A stretch of 64,000 nt of DNA from Gari tellinella (GCA_922989275.2 OV277866.1:37217246-37281245); one strand, 5' to 3'; counted from the stretch's first letter, positions 10,440 through 23,430 are shown. A program made the numbers and translations. The notes: generated from the sequence alone by a model not told the origin.

Positions 10440-12650
10440 AGGTCAATATCAGGAATGGGTGTTTGAACTTCAGACATTAGTAAGTGGCCGTATTAAGAGT
10501 ATTTCCTTGCAGAAATTTAATTGTTGTGTTTGTAAAAAAAAAAAGTCCCGATTATGGGTGATGTGATACAGTTGTTAAGCACTATTTGTTAGTAAAGAGT
10601 TCATGGATGCAATTAAAAGTGATGTCCGAAATTTAATAAGATACATGTTGAAATGTTTTTTAAATCATACTTTTATCAATTGGAAACTGCAAAACACACA
10701 CCTAGAAATAAAACACTGAAAACGCGATGTTGTATTGCTCGCTGCAAAAGGTCAAAGAAGTCCATGTTCCATGAATGACATCCAACACAAATGATATTTA
10801 AAAGTGTTGTTATTTTCACATGACAATTTAAAATATCAATATTTCATTTTTGGCGTCATATTTACTCCTCTTATTTTCATTTGAATTTAAAAACGCGGTT
10901 ATGACACACTAACACAAATTTAAAACATATCTGAAACTCTTTGAGAAACATCGATTTGAAGATTTGAAAGATAATCCCAAGAAATTTACAAAAATCTTTA
11001 AATCAGAAACTAAACAATAAATAAATCAGCTATCAATTTATTCCCAATTTTCATGACTTAAGATGTTTTGGTGGAAATGTAGTGCCTCAATCTGTTATAT
11101 TCTGAAAGGTATACAATCGAAATGTATTCTTTTCAAAACAATTATTGATCTTTTGTAGTTTTCCTTCCAGAACATTAGTTGAAAGTGAAAATTCTGTTCG
11201 TAATCAATCGTATATATCTATGTAGTCCTTATTAAGAAAACACGAAAGCAGTTAATATTAAAGCAATGAGTTTCTGTAAGCCACAAGGTTGTTTTGTTGT
11301 TCGCTAGTGTCATGATTTCGAAGTCTGTAAAACATAAAATAAAGACAAAACCGTGGTTGTTATTCACGTGTTGAAACACTAAATGCAATGTTTATGTTAA
11401 ACTATTTGCTAATTCTTTGTGATATCATGAGTGAGTCTTGTGTGCATAGCGTGCGAGTTATCTTCAATTAGAACGTTGTATTTACCATTATTTATCGCTA
11501 TTTAGCCCCGAAACGACACTAATGAGACTTATACATTTAAATGCTCCATTGGCTCTCTACAGATGGAGGTATAATCTTTACAGAGGCTCATTTTCTAAGT
11601 TCTAAAAGCCTTCCCTATTAGTTAATGACAAATAGTTACTCTCACGCAATCGGCGCGTCTGTACAGCAAGCTCGGAATTTACATTCAACTAAAAAACTGA
11701 ATTCGAATCTTGATGATTAAGACCAAATTTTCGAGAGGGTTATCCAATTAGCGGTAATAGGAGATAATGTTTGTATCCTCAGGGAGGGTTTTCAAATTAT
11801 TCTTGAAACTGCTTTCAGAAAGAGGAGATGGCGCAAGAATACAATATTCATATGCTCAAATAATGAGTACCAAAGCACTGTCGGCACTATAAACAGATTA
11901 GAGAAAGATTTCTCCCAATTCAACATTTGAAGTTCATTATTCATTAGATTAAAAATCCTTTTGGCTGTCAGAGAACGTTTAATGTTCGGTTCAGGCGGTG
12001 CTTGGCTTCTTGTTAGATGGGTAAACCAAGACGCAATTATATTCAAAAAGAGTTTCGGTAGTTCTACAAATGGAGGGATAAACACTCCAAATTAAGATCA
12101 AAAGATTGACTAATGAATCCCTATAGGCGTGAATAAAAAGATTATATTAGTTTTCAGGTACTGACGGGTTAACCTTTAATTGTTATCTGTACATTTTGTC
12201 GTTAGCAACAATTCTGAGATTTAACGTTATGCATTTCCTTCAGAAAACATGATCAGGGGGTAAAGTAGTTGGTATCTGAAGGCGACGTATTATCAGACGT
12301 CTCATTTGATTCCAAACTATTTATATCCCATATATCGAATTCTCCCGTAGCAAGCAGGAGGTTAATGGAAGTGTTCTTTTGTGCACATTCGTGTCCTCCT
12401 AAATGCTCTTTACTGGATCAATTAGGTGTTTATGGTATATGCAAGATATGTGACATTACCAAATAATGATTGCAATACAGGTGAATTCCGTTGACATATG
12501 TAATAAATCATGCCAATGAACATATCAATCAAACAATTTAATACCTGATACGACAGTGCAAATGATTTAAATGCATGTGTTATAAGAAGGGTGACTTGTT
12601 GGAATAAAGGGTGCAATTCTGTAGTTCGCAGTTTACAGACTGCTCCGTAG
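10440..12650. other. repeat-poor part of EMX intron 2
   Basis: Longest stretch here without a recognisable MITE. No exon with sound splice sites was seen. If conserved regulatory DNA of the homeobox gene exists in this window, this is a reasonable place to look. Confidence 0.4.
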
Positions 12651-12651
12651 T

Positions 12652-12808
12652 CCATGGTCCAAGGTTATAAAGCATTTGAGTTGAATCTGAGATCGTTCTC
12701 AATCATCTCAAACATTTAATTGGTTAGATTTGAGCGAAAGCTCAAATCTGACTTATCAACTGTTTGAATACGATCTCAGACTCACTCAAAGGCTTAATAA
12801 CCTTGAGG
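12652..12808. mobile_element. family Q palindromic MITE
   Basis: TIR CCAAGGTTATAAAGC mirrored by AATAACCTTGAGG. Nested pairs are GAATCTGAGATCGTTCTCAA and GATTTGAGCGAAAGCTCAAATC. Sister copies lie at 30893-31042 and 46048-46215. Confidence 0.82.
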
Positions 12809-13030
12809 CCAGTAGAAATATATCATATTATCTTCCAATAATTTCAATTATTCATACAGTCGAGGAACGACTATTTAATTGCAAATAAGAACAAACACAT
12901 GCAATAAAGTTTCTAAAACGGTAGGTGTTTGACAATGATGACAATTTATAAAAATCTTATTGTCAATTACATGTAGTGAGGAAATGCTTGGCATCTTTTA
13001 GACTCCAAACTGTTTGCAATGAAAAATAAT

Positions 13031-13275
13031 TTAACCCTTTCACCGCCAGAATCGCCTAAAGTCGCATTTGCAAACAGTTTTGATCCTGAACAGACGCCGC
13101 GTAACGCGGCGTCTGATCAGGATCAAAACTGTTTGACACCCGTTTCGATATTTCTTATGTCATACTCTCTTAATTCTAACTTTGAAATGATATTGCAGAC
13201 TATAATATTGAAGCAGACGACACAATAACGGTGTAGGGGTAAAAAACTCAAATGATTTGGCGGTGAAAGGGTTAA
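13031..13275. mobile_element. family J MITE, near-complete, TTAA-flanked
   Basis: Starts TTAACCCTTTCACCGCCA and ends TGGCGGTGAAAGGGTTAA, a terminal inverted repeat bounded by TTAA. That suggests a piggyBac-like or other TTAA-targeting transposase. It carries the CAAACAGTTTTGATCCTGA hairpin with apex GCGTAACGC off-centre. No protein is encoded. Confidence 0.9.
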
Positions 13276-13790
13276 GAAAAAATGATGCTGTATAAACAGC
13301 AATTCTTGTTAATCCATCTGTAGTCTTAAACACGGCAACTTCAAGTTTTGTAATAAAATATTCTTTTCTTCCAAACATTCTGGACAAATATTTTTTTCGT
13401 CTCGACTTTCGGGACAAATATTCTTTTTTGTCAACCTTTTTAACAAATCTCAACTTTCGGGACAATTGTTCTTTTCTCCTAAAAATGTTTACCCGTATGG
13501 TTACCGAAAGAAAATTTCTATGTTGCAACTAAAAACAATTTAAAATCATGATGTACTTTGAATAGCTTTTGGCAAAACGAAAGTAATACAGAAAATTTCC
13601 TATGACAGTTGTAACTTTCTGTCACATTATCCTAGACAGTAACGCGTCTTGAACCTTTGTTTAAAATTTGATTTAATGCCTTAATTAGACAATGGCATAT
13701 GTCTTTTGAACTACTCTAAAAGTGATTTACACAGGCGTGACTTCAAAAGTATGTGTCTGTTAAATCTGTTTAACTTTGCTTTAAAAAGGA

Positions 13791-14144
13791 CAATGTTCCT
13801 TCCCTACAACGGCCCTCACAACAACGACCCTCCTTACAACGACCTTTGCCACAGTTCCCTAAAAGTACAATTATGTCTAACCCTTTCACTGCTACAATAT
13901 TGTCTGCTTAAACTTGCCGTATGCTGCTTTTCTCAAGTTACATAATAGATATTTTGACAGAAAAAAACCCTAATGACGAATGAAAAACAGCTCGAATCCA
14001 GATCAGACGCCGAATTACGCGGCGTCTCATCTGGATTCAATCTGCTTGCAAATGTAGTCAATGTCCATGCCTATAACGACTCTCTCCGAACAACGCAGAC
14101 AAGTTGTGTCTCATATTGGGTGTCGTTATAGAGAGGGAGCGCTG
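13791..14144. mobile_element. family F MITE
   Basis: Left CAATGTTCCTTCCCTACAAC and right AGAGAGGGAGCGCTG termini flanked by TA. The internal hairpin has AGCTCGAATCCAGATCAGAC arm and a partly decayed apex (GAATTACGC). Confidence 0.85.
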
Positions 14145-14356
14145 TATTTGATACAATACCCGGCTTGAAGCAAGCACGAAACTCTAATATGAAGTAAAAA
14201 GACAGAATGTTCCAGAACCTGACACGTTGTACAATTTATTGAATTGTATTTTTGTTTCGTTTTCTTTCAACACTGAGTAAGTCTTGTGGCTTTTTAGGTT
14301 TCCTTGTAGATCATTTGTTATCTTGTATCGGTCTAGTTTAATAAATACATGTCTAA

Positions 14357-14478
14357 ATTAGTAAACAGTGTGGACCCAGATCAGAGGGATCCTAAAGGCG
14401 CCCACTGATCTGGGTATGCACTGTGTGCAAATGTAATGTGCATATTTAAGCAGGTCCATGGTGTTGAAAGAGTTAAAC
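14357..14478. mobile_element. family L hairpin element
   Basis: AACAGTGTGGACCCAGATCA arm pairs with TGATCTGGGTATGCACTGT. The right end GGTCCATGGTGTTGAAAGAG reaches TTAA. It is related to H (42951-43201) and to the copy at 48715-48852. Confidence 0.7.
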
Positions 14479-15045
14479 GGGATTGGAAAACGCTTTTATC
14501 ATTGTATATCGTGATTTAGTAAAGAAAACCAACGTCTCCGGATTATAGTACATCTACTTATTTGTACTATATGTTTTGATATAATATCCACCAATATTGG
14601 ACTGATTATTTTAATCGTACCTCAAGGGTGATTCAAATAGATAGTCACAACATATAGTTTTATGATTTCAAAATGATTAAATGTTTGACAATATCGAGTA
14701 TTAAGAGTATCAAATCAATGTCTTTAGGCGAACTATAAGATCCTACTACAGTGTGGAAAACAGTTATTATTTTCCAATAAACACTTATTTTGTTAACAAT
14801 TATGTCTATTGCAAACCATTCGGAGACAGAGCATACGCCGAGGAAATCGGCTTTTGACCATGTTATTAGTGTTTTCTTATGACGTGTCCGAGTTATTTTT
14901 AATTTGGAACATTCTAAATTTTTAAAAGGGCTGAGTACCGTATTCGATGATTTCCGTACAGCCAGCTAGAGAGATATGGATACAGCTGTATGAAGCTGTA
15001 TTTATTTGCGTAATGTACAATGGAGAAGACATATTTCTTTCCCGT

Positions 15046-15297
15046 TTAACCCATTACCCTATAGCCTGTTTATAGTATAGAATATAGGTGTCCACTTAAA
15101 GCAGGTTGAAAGTAAAGCAGAATGCGCCATATGGCGCATTCTGCTTTACTTTCAGCCTGCTTTAAGCCATTACCTGCTAGAATAAGGAAATTATTGAATA
15201 TGACACATATTCATTACGGTATATATTGGAACTATTTTCTTCAGCGGATGAATCAAATGAATGTGCTAAAAGTCGCTTCTATAAGGGAAAGGGTTAA
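15046..15297. mobile_element. family B MITE, TTAA-flanked
   Basis: TTAACCCATTACCCTATAGC start and AAGGGAAAGGGTTAA end. Core dyad AAGCAGGTTGAAAGTAAAGC / GCTTTACTTTCAGCCTGCTT with apex GCGCCATATGGCGC. Non-coding. Confidence 0.9.
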
Positions 15298-15368
15298 ACG
15301 CAAAAGCAATGCACTAAACTGTGGAAATGTACTTTTAGAAATTTTAACTATAATTTTAATCTGAGTGG

Positions 15369-15436
15369 CAATCAGGTTGGAGCCTGATCAGACACCAGGT
15401 TACCCGTCGTCTGATCTGGCTCCAACCTGTTTGCAA
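15369..15436. repeat. hairpin core of CAAACAG-type MITE
   Basis: CAATCAGGTTGGAGCCTGAT arm against ATCTGGCTCCAACCTGTTTG around GACACCAGGTTACCCGTCGTC. Confidence 0.75.
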
Positions 15437-15754
15437 TGAAAATAATAGTTTAAGTATATAAATACGTTTATTGGGAAATGATAAAATATCAGTAAAGTTT
15501 GCGCAGCGGTCTCCTGCTGCACGAGAATTATACTTATCTCAAGTAGGAAAGTGTACGATTATATATTCGAAGTTCACTTGCTTACCTATTACCCATTACT
15601 AACTATTCTGTTCTAATAATAACTCAGACAAGTCAGAAAAATAAGATAATACATTGATTTACATGATTTGTTTACATTTTCAAAAATATGTCAATTTCTA
15701 CATTTTATTGTGTTGCACTTCCTTTGAGGTTCGTTTAACACTTTACTCTATATA

Positions 15755-16101
15755 CAGCGTTCCCTCTCTACAACGGCCCTCCTAACAACGACTCCCTCCT
15801 TACAACGACATGTACCGCTCTTTCCAAGAAAATTATGTTTTATGCTTGCGCTGATGCATCATCGTCTACTTAAAATTGTTGTCTGCTGTTTTTCTTACAT
15901 AAATGACATTTTGGCAGAAAAAAACATAATGACAAATGACAAACAGCTTGAATCTAGATCAGACGCCGCGTAACGCGTCGTCTGATCTGGATTCAAGCTG
16001 TTTGCAAATGTAAAATAAGTTCCCTCCATATAACGACTCCCTCCGAACTACGCTTACAATCTGTGTCTCCCATTGGGTGTCGTTGTAGAGAGGGAGCGCT
16101 G
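15755..16101. mobile_element. family F MITE, complete, TA-flanked
   Basis: CAGCGTTCCCTCTCTACAAC at the left mirrors GTAGAGAGGGAGCGCTG at the right, with TA on both sides (Tc1/mariner-type target). The hairpin apex GCGTAACGC lies in the middle. Length is 347 bp. It serves as the reference F copy. Confidence 0.92.
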
Positions 16102-16170
16102 TACCATGTTTATAGTTTGAAAGAAAGTAGGCCACTAAATGCAGATTGAAAGAAAAACAAATTACGCCTG

Positions 16171-16414
16171 AACCCTTTCGGCGCCTTAGTCGCATAAAGT
16201 CGACTTTGCAAACAGTTTGGATCCAGATCATCGCAGGCAGTCGCCGCGTCACGCGGCGTCTGATCAAAATTCAAGCTGTTTGACACTCTTATCGATATTT
16301 CTTAAGTATTTCTCTAAATTTGAAACGTTCTTGCAGAGAACAGGACTAAAGCAGACGACAATAAAGGGGTGAAAGGTAAAGATCTCCCTAATTATTTGGC
16401 GCCGAAAGGGTTAA
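16171..16414. mobile_element. family J MITE
   Basis: GAACCCTTTCGGCGCC left end and GGCGCCGAAAGGGTTAA right end. The left TTAA has decayed to CTGAA. A small duplication (ATCATCGCAGGCAGTCGC) interrupts the first hairpin arm. Confidence 0.85.
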
Positions 16415-16583
16415 GGCATCTTCTACTTAACCTTCAGATTATTTTAAGCAGACATCTACTAGAATATAAGAACATATTTCTAATGAAACATATTTATGAC
16501 TATATATATAACTGTGTAGTTTGAACTATTTTAACGGAGGAATAAATTGAATGCGTAACACTGCTTATCTATGGAGGTATGAG

Positions 16584-16818
16584 TTAATCCTTTACCCCAT
16601 AGCCTGTTTTTTAATGTTGTAAATAGGTGACTAGTTAAAACAGGTTGAAAGTAAAGCAGAATGCGCCTTAGGGCGCATTCTGCTGTACTTTCAGCCTGCT
16701 TTGAGCTACCACATATTAGAATGATACATATGCATGGCTGTATAGATCGGAACTATGTTCTACAGCGGAGGAATAAACTGAATGCGCTAAAAGGCGCTTC
16801 TATAAGGGAAAGGGTTAA
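16584..16818. mobile_element. family B MITE
   Basis: TTAATCCTTTACCCCATAGC to AAGGGAAAGGGTTAA. Apex GCGCCTTAGGGCGC. Located in EMX intron 2. Confidence 0.88.
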
Positions 16819-16859
16819 ACAGGATATAAAAATGTCTCCCCCACTGTATCATACAATGT

Positions 16860-17425
16860 AATTTTCCTCAGCAGCGTAATAACGCACAGCCTGTTAAGAA
16901 GTATTGATGTTTTTCGGCAACCTCCTGTAAGAAATTGGGCAATCAACTGGTAATCCTATATAATAATGGATATAATTAACTTTTATTATGTCTGAAGTTT
17001 AAGTTATTTTCTTCAATAGGTTGGCTAATAGTAACATTAGTTTTAGCGAAGGAAAAGTGTCAAAGCTAATGTGCCTTTTTAATTTCTTATAAATGGTTTT
17101 GTGGCATGCGCGCTCTCATTCTATATGCGACTTGGGCTAATGGTCACATTACACTAAATGTGTTTGCCTTCTGTGTCTTTCTTTTCCACTCTCAAATCCG
17201 AGGTGACATTTACAAATGCCGGTCGTTATGCATTTATATTTGTAAGAAATTTAAATCTAATTCTAAATGTCAAACTTGTAAAAAAAAAGTTGAATTTAAC
17301 AAATGTAAATAAAACATGGTACGACTATAATCTGAATATTGATTGAGTGATTTTCTATGGCCAAATGTCAGAGCACTTCCCTATTGGCATAAACCTTCGA
17401 ACTTAGAGCTCCAGGTACTATATTT
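16860..17425. other. unannotated stretch in EMX intron 2
   Basis: No element terminus or exon recognised. Confidence 0.4.
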
Positions 17426-17429
17426 TCGA

Positions 17430-17765
17430 CTACAATAAAACCTCTCTTTTACGACCGCCTGTCTTTAACGAGCACCTGTCTCAGGGTTAAGCACTAACAC
17501 GTTTGCAGAATGTGTGTTTGAATTATATTGTTCTACGCCTATTTTGAATTTAAAAATCGAACGGTTTACACACAGATATTAAGTTAAACAATATAAAATT
17601 ATGTATTGTAGGAAAGACAGGCGATATCTTAAAGCAAGATGAAAGCTAAACAGAAAGTTCTTGAATGTGTTTCTGTTACACTTTAACCTTGCTTTAAGCA
17701 GTGATTTGTCTTACACACCTGTTAATTTACACTATTTAGTGGTCGTAATAGAAATACTTTATACT
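17430..17765. mobile_element. family K MITE (degraded, possibly nested)
   Basis: ACAATAAAACCTCTCTTTTACGAC at the left answers TTTAGTGGTCGTAATAGA at the right. The core AAAGCAAGATGAAAGCTAAA / TTTAACCTTGCTTTAAG resembles the B core in design. Confidence 0.6.
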
Positions 17766-18348
17766 GTAATGTTATTCCTTTCGTTTAAATAATACTTTTC
17801 ATGATGTCAAACGTTTCCTTGCAATGTGATTACATGTAACACTGGTTGCATAAAGCGTTTTTTATTCATATACCCGGTATAACTTTATATTCTAGTCTGA
17901 TTTAAAAAACAACAATTGTGATATGCTTTTAAGTTTCTATCAATTGGGATACTTGTCTACAATACCGAAATGTACCGCTGACCACTTGAACGTTCGGAAT
18001 TGTTTTTATACCTCATAGATTATTGGTTTATATTGCCTAAGAGGGTCGTACTATACATTAATTTATTTGAAACATTACTGTTCAGGAAATTACTTGCTCT
18101 TTATAGATAAATACTGCTCCAACAGAAATTATACAACAACGAATATCTGTAGGGTACATATTTTGATCAAATGTCCCAAAATCAGTTGATCTAACACTTA
18201 AACCATAAACTAATGTAAATAGACCTATCACTTTGACTGGTATTTACATGAAACTTAACTTAATTGTTACACATCATCTAAGATTGATGTTGGTTTAACT
18301 CTAATTGTCCCCCATCAAGATGTACTGCTCACGCAAAGTTTACTATTA

Positions 18349-18594
18349 CAGTGGAGAATCTGTTATTCTTTCCCAATAAACGCGTTTACGCTAAAACTAT
18401 TATTTGCCGTACAAACAGTTTGGAGCCAGATCATACGCCGGGTAACCCGGCGTCTGATCAGGCTCCAAACTGTTTGCCACCAAGATAAACATGAATTATC
18501 AGAATTGTCAAAAAGTTGTTCTTTTCTACGTTTTAGTGTTTTGCGTTTGCGTACGTTTGCGTTTAAACGGGAAAGAATAACAGATTCTCCACTG
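18349..18594 (+). mobile_element. family A MITE, complete, 246 bp
   Basis: CAGTGGAGAATCTGTTATTC at the left mirrors GAATAACAGATTCTCCACTG at the right, flanked by TA. The internal hairpin GCAAACAGTTTGGAGCCAGA / GGCTCCAAACTGTTTGC has apex GGGTAACCC, with one copy-specific T (CATACGCC) in the first arm. Confidence 0.95.
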
Positions 18595-18599
18595 TATTA

Positions 18600-19440
18600 T
18601 GATTTAGGAAAGCAGTTCACAATCTACTTGCATGTGTTTCCCGGGCACGTATTAACCCCTCTTGTGAGGTAAAGGTCTCTAATTAGACTCGTATTAGCTA
18701 ATGCATTTGATATATTTTGAGACCCTTTCTATGACAAGTTAGAACTACCACGCCCCCTTCCTGAACATCTAAGTTTCATATAGCATAACCTATTCTTCCG
18801 ACTGCGACCTGTTCACTGATTTTATCTGATATTCAATATTGTGTCACTCCCGTTTAGTTCAGTATGTTTGCCAACGCACAATATATTTTGATCCAAAGAA
18901 TAATTGGGGATGTTCGCACACAGCTCTTATACTATTTCCCAGCGAAACTAATAATGCCAAATACATTAAGTGCCAATTTAGTAAAAAGCAAACAGGCTTG
19001 CATTCCATGAATATAGGTGACTCGCCTACTCACAGTTAATGACATATTTAACCATATTTGGTCATGCTTAAGAATTTATTTCGTTGCGGTTCTTTAGTTA
19101 CTCAACTGGGGGTTTCAACATTTTGACTATGTGAAACAATAGAAGGATAAGTTCCCTCTGTCATCAATGTAAAAAAGGCACGCTATTCAAGTATTTGCCT
19201 TCGATCGAACTATATCGACTTATCATTTTTGTTTTTCATATGCAACTCATGGTAAACATGTTATTGTTTTGAACCAAAAACAAAACATTATAATTCATCT
19301 ACAACAGGGTATTAACTATTTACATTTATTCGTATATTATACACGTTACTCAATGATGCAATTGCTGTTATGTTCATAGTATCAATTATTATTTATTTCT
19401 CCATCTAAATCTGTCTTGTGACATCCTCTTTGGAATTATC
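18600..19440. other. unannotated stretch in EMX intron 2
   Basis: No exon or element end recognised. Confidence 0.4.
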
Positions 19441-19444
19441 TTGA

Positions 19445-19625
19445 AAAGCCAGGATTTGATAGAGAAAAAAAGAATAAAATGGCGTCTAAGCAGGATCAAA
19501 TCTGTGTGCCACTTGTTTTGAAATTACGTCAATTATACTGTCTTAAATTTTACTTTGAAACGAATTTTGAAGCAGATGACGGTGAATGCGGTGAAGGGGT
19601 AAAACAATTCATGAACGGGTTAAGA
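19445..19625. mobile_element. J-like fragment
   Basis: ATGGCGTCTAAGCAGGATCA, TTTGAAGCAGATGACG and GGTGAAGGGGTAAAACAATT..ACGGGTTAA correspond to the right half of J. The first hairpin arm is lost. Confidence 0.55.
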
Positions 19626-19677
19626 TGCCAATACCATTTGGCTGTCTCAATTCTTCATCACACACTTTCCTGCTATA

Positions 19678-20032
19678 CAGTGCTTCCTCCTCACAACGGC
19701 CCTCTGAACAACGAATCCCTCCTTAAGACAACGTTTGTCACTGTTTCCAAAACAAGACACTTATGCCCAACCTTTTCAAGGCTTAGATATAGTCTGTTTC
19801 AAATTGTCGTCTGCTGTTTTTCTTAAAGTTACATAATGAACATTTTAACAAAAAACATAATGACGAGTGACAAACAGTTTGAATCCAGATGAGACGCCGC
19901 ATTAAGCGACGTCTCATCTGGTTTCAAAATGTTTGAAAATGTAAGCAAATGGCTCTCCTATAACAATACCTTCCGAACAGCAAACACAATCTTTGTCTCC
20001 AAGTGGGTGTTGTTTCAGTGAGGGAGCACTCT
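19678..20032. mobile_element. family F MITE
   Basis: CAGTGCTTCCTCCTCACAAC at the left and GTGAGGGAGCACTCT at the right. The hairpin AGTTTGAATCCAGATGAGAC / GTCTCATCTGGTTTCAAA carries paired GATGAG/CTCATC in place of the common GATCAG/CTGATC. Confidence 0.85.
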
Positions 20033-20589
20033 CTTGTACCATTGAAAGACGACATACTAATGGCGTCAACTCAGTGTACTTCAGTCGATCATTTTGAGCT
20101 AGATAAATCAGACACCGCTGGTAATAGTAAGGCTAAACGCTTTTCCCGTGTACATTATTTTACATTTTATCCAGCCTGGTTTTGGCTGGTACTCCAAGTG
20201 TCTTCACATGCTTTTAGCATTTATACCTTACAAAAGGAAAACGATTGCTCGATATTTTAAAATCTTATTGAAGGAGCAAATTTGCAAATTGCAACCCACT
20301 TAATTCGATTATATTTTAGACCAAACAATAGAATACATTTTGTTTTGGTTTTCGTTTTTATAGTATTATCAGTAATTAATATATATTTTCATTAAAGAAC
20401 AGGACAAAATCCATGAACTTAACTGACTTATTTTTGTGATCAAATGCTAAGATTTTAGAAACAATAAAATATCATCAATATTGGATAAACTAAATGTTTT
20501 TGCACTACTCACTGACTTATTAGGTTATAACTTAGTTCATTTTAAAATTTGATATACATGTACTCGGCACTCTGTTTCACTTTCAACCT

Positions 20590-20805
20590 ACTTTAAATGT
20601 TCCTCTACTGAACAAAATAGTTCCAATTGATATAGTAATGAATGTGCAATATAAGAATTATCTTCTATATCCTGACATAGGGTAGCTTAAACAAGCTAAC
20701 CATAAAGTAGAATGCACCTTAAGACACATTGTGCTTCATTATCAACCTGCTTTAAATAGTCATCTGTCTCCAAAACTAGAAGCAGGCTGTGTGGTAATGG
20801 GTTAA
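20590..20805. mobile_element. family B MITE, degraded
   Basis: AATAGTTCCAATTGATATAG, a weakened core GCTTAAACAAGCTAACCATA / CAACCTGCTTTAAATAG and a GTGGTAATGGGTTAA end. Inverted relative to the copy at 15046. Confidence 0.75.
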
Positions 20806-20829
20806 GGAAAGTTAGGTAAAAATATAATT

Positions 20830-21775
20830 TCTTTCTTAGCGTATGATTTAAGAATTACACAAGTTTAAGAAATAAAGGTATTTGCGAGTGTACAAATGCC
20901 TCAAAGAATCATGTCCTATGTAACTTTAATCTGAATTGCAAAATTGTTCAAAGCTCTTTACAAAGCTGTATTTGTATACGGTTACTAGGTGATATAGTGT
21001 TTGAACAGACAATTGGTATTAATTTCTTCTTGCTAACGTAACGATGGCAACGGATCCAAACCTATTGTAAACACTAAATTAGATTTTGTATGCGGACAAA
21101 CGAAATTCGCACATTTCGAATAAGGATTATAATATTATATGAAGAACCAAAAAGAACCATAATGATGCAGTATTTGATAGAAAGTATATATCTTACCATG
21201 ACACTTTGATTGACTAAATTACAATGTCTTTATATAGGTTTTTGTATATTATTTATAACATTATTTGTTTCAGACTAAATATAGCCATAGTTAACTTGGT
21301 GTCTTAATTTACATTCACTAAAAATAAGTCATAATCAAAACAATAGCAATGTCTGCTCAGCTGATTCCGATATATTTTCACAGAGTTGCATAGATAAACA
21401 GAGATTAATGGAAAACATAAAACACGTTGAATCACCACTCACTCAATTATTATAAATACCTATTATCTGATTGCGTGAATGATATCAAAGGTACGGAAAA
21501 CAACAGAATACACATACATAAAAAAGATAAATAAAAAATACTAAAAATATACAATACTTTAAATACATTTCATAAAGATCATAAATTAAAATGTTAGACA
21601 AAAACTCTTAGCTGAAACATTTCAATTTAAAGATTTATTTTGGAATTAATTTTATTAACGGCAATTACCTGTGATGTGTATTTTGTCAGAAATATTGTAA
21701 CTATCGTGCACGATTTTCAACCAAAGTTATAATGATACAGGGAACAGGAATATATTAAATCTTCCAATACCAATG
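20830..21775. other. unannotated AT-rich stretch in EMX intron 2
   Basis: Nothing recognised beyond A-rich simple sequence. Confidence 0.4.
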
Positions 21776-21779
21776 ACGG

Positions 21780-22003
21780 CAAAATGTGATCTTACAAACA
21801 GTATGGGCCGTGATCAGACGCCGCGTAACGCGGCGTATGATTAGGATTCATACTGTTTGACACTCGTATCGACATTTCTTTACTACAAAAGCCTTAAATC
21901 TGACTTGAAAAATAATTGCAGACGACACCTTCAGTGCAGACGATATTTTGGCGATAAGAAGGTTAAAGCTGACGATAAAATTTGTGCAGTGAAAGTGTTA
22001 ATC
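21780..22003. mobile_element. family J MITE, degraded
   Basis: TTACAAACAGTATGGGCCGTGAT arm against ATTAGGATTCATACTGTTTG around GACGCCGCGTAACGCGGCG, then GTGCAGTGAAAGTGTTAA. Confidence 0.7.
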
Positions 22004-22136
22004 CAAAACAACGCGTTTGTTAAAAACAAGTATGTCCATAAGTTTGTGGATATTTAAAACGCCGATTAATTTTTCGTCTGATCAGGCTCCCAACTATTTA
22101 CCACTTGTATTAACAAAAAGTCTTCAATAGCTTTTT

Positions 22137-22384
22137 TTAACCCATTACTTCATAAGTTCGCATTTTTGCCTTTAATTCCATTCTCCTCTGAAGAAAATAG
22201 TTTCATATTATACAGTAAAAACATATATCAGAATGAATAGTTTTTATATTCAAGCAGATCGTAGATTAAAGCATACAGAAAGTAAAGCAGAATGCACCCT
22301 CAGGCGCATTCTGCCTTATTTTCAAACTTCTTAAAGTAGCCATCTATATTCAATAATAAAACAGGCTATGGGTTAATGGGTTAA
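22137..22384. mobile_element. family B MITE next to EMX exon 2
   Basis: TTAACCCATTACTTCATAAG to TATGGGTTAATGGGTTAA. The core AAGTAAAGCAGAATGCACC / GGCGCATTCTGCCTTATTTT is slightly decayed. It lies about 190 bp from the donor of exon 2. Confidence 0.88.
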
Positions 22385-22569
22385 GAAGTAAAAACCAACC
22401 CCGAGCATTGAGATTCAATTACACATTGCGTTAGTTTCGAAAAAAAGAACAGAAAAACTTCCCAACTGTAACTACATAAATTGGATGAACACTGCTAATC
22501 GGATTGACAAGATGGTCAGCATTTATTGTTAGGAGCAATATATTGTTGTAAAATGCAAACATGTATAAC

Positions 22570-22733
22570 CTGAGTTTCTGACAGATTCAGAGATGCCGAA
22601 AGCTCTTTCCGCTCTTGACCTACAACATAATGGTTCTTCTCAAAGGCGTGCTCGAGCCGCAACAACTGCGTGGGTGAAAATGCCGTCCGAATTCGTTTTG
22701 GTTTTCTATATGGTGGCATAAATAAGCCCGTGT
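22570..22733 (-). CDS. emx-like: EMX/empty-spiracles-like homeobox protein, coding exon 2
   Basis: The acceptor CTGTACTATTTCAG joins in phase 1 to exon 1. The exon encodes [20 protein letters not shown] and then [16 protein letters not shown], ending LNLSETQ at donor CAG|GTTATA. This is homeodomain residues 1-44 (protein residues 240-283): helices 1 and 2 and the basic N-terminal arm with Arg5. [16 protein letters not shown] and SETQV are hallmarks of the EMX/ems family, whereas NOT and VAX proteins differ here. Breaking the homeobox after residue 44 is a known intron position in several homeobox classes. The exon is intact, with a codon-phase match on both sides. Confidence 0.95.
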
Positions 22734-22799
22734 CTGAAATAGTACAGAACAATGTAGTATTTAGTTTCACATATAGCCGTCAAAACTAAATGCATGGCA

Positions 22800-23430
22800 C
22801 CAGATTAGGGGAGTATTTCAAAAACTAAAATAAAAATTCTGCTTTAAACCCTTAATTGTCAGTTCTCATCAGATTTGTCTGTTCGATACAGTTCTAATGA
22901 GAATGTACACCAGAGGATTTGGTACTGAACTGAGTGAGAAAATATTAGATTAATTCAGTTTACTCCCTTTTATTTCGATCCCTTTAAGAGTAGTTGTTAT
23001 TTAAAGAAAAATATTCAGTATGGATATGATAATTGAGATAAGTATTGAGCGTATTAGATATATTTTCAAACAATAACATGTACTGTTTTTTCTATTCAAG
23101 TAGTGTGTTTATATATTATACATACAATTCACCATACAGGAAAATTTATAAGGATTTTAATCAGAAATATATGCATTAATATATTTGACAATCAAAATCC
23201 TTTTTAACATATAAAGCAACTAAATGAGCTAAGAATGTCTACACATACAAATGAATACCAATACGTAAACGTAATTATTAGAAATGTTTGAACAAGACTA
23301 TCAATAGGTATGTTTATTGCGTGATGTGTAAACATACTCCTTAGGTGTGTGACTTTTCAGGAACTTGATATCTGTGAAACTGCACATGTCACGAATGAAG
23401 TGTGGATTATTTAACAACAGCCAAGCTTGC
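22800..23430. other. unannotated stretch in EMX intron 1
   Basis: AT-rich. At 22800-22990 GGGGAGTATTTCAAAAACTA recalls the right part of family E, but no complete element is visible. Confidence 0.4.

Noticed and set aside
22800..22990. Complete family E element
   Set aside because: Only GGGGAGTATTTCAAAAACTA-like sequence and a weak dyad were visible; the termini CAGGGCTCC were not found.
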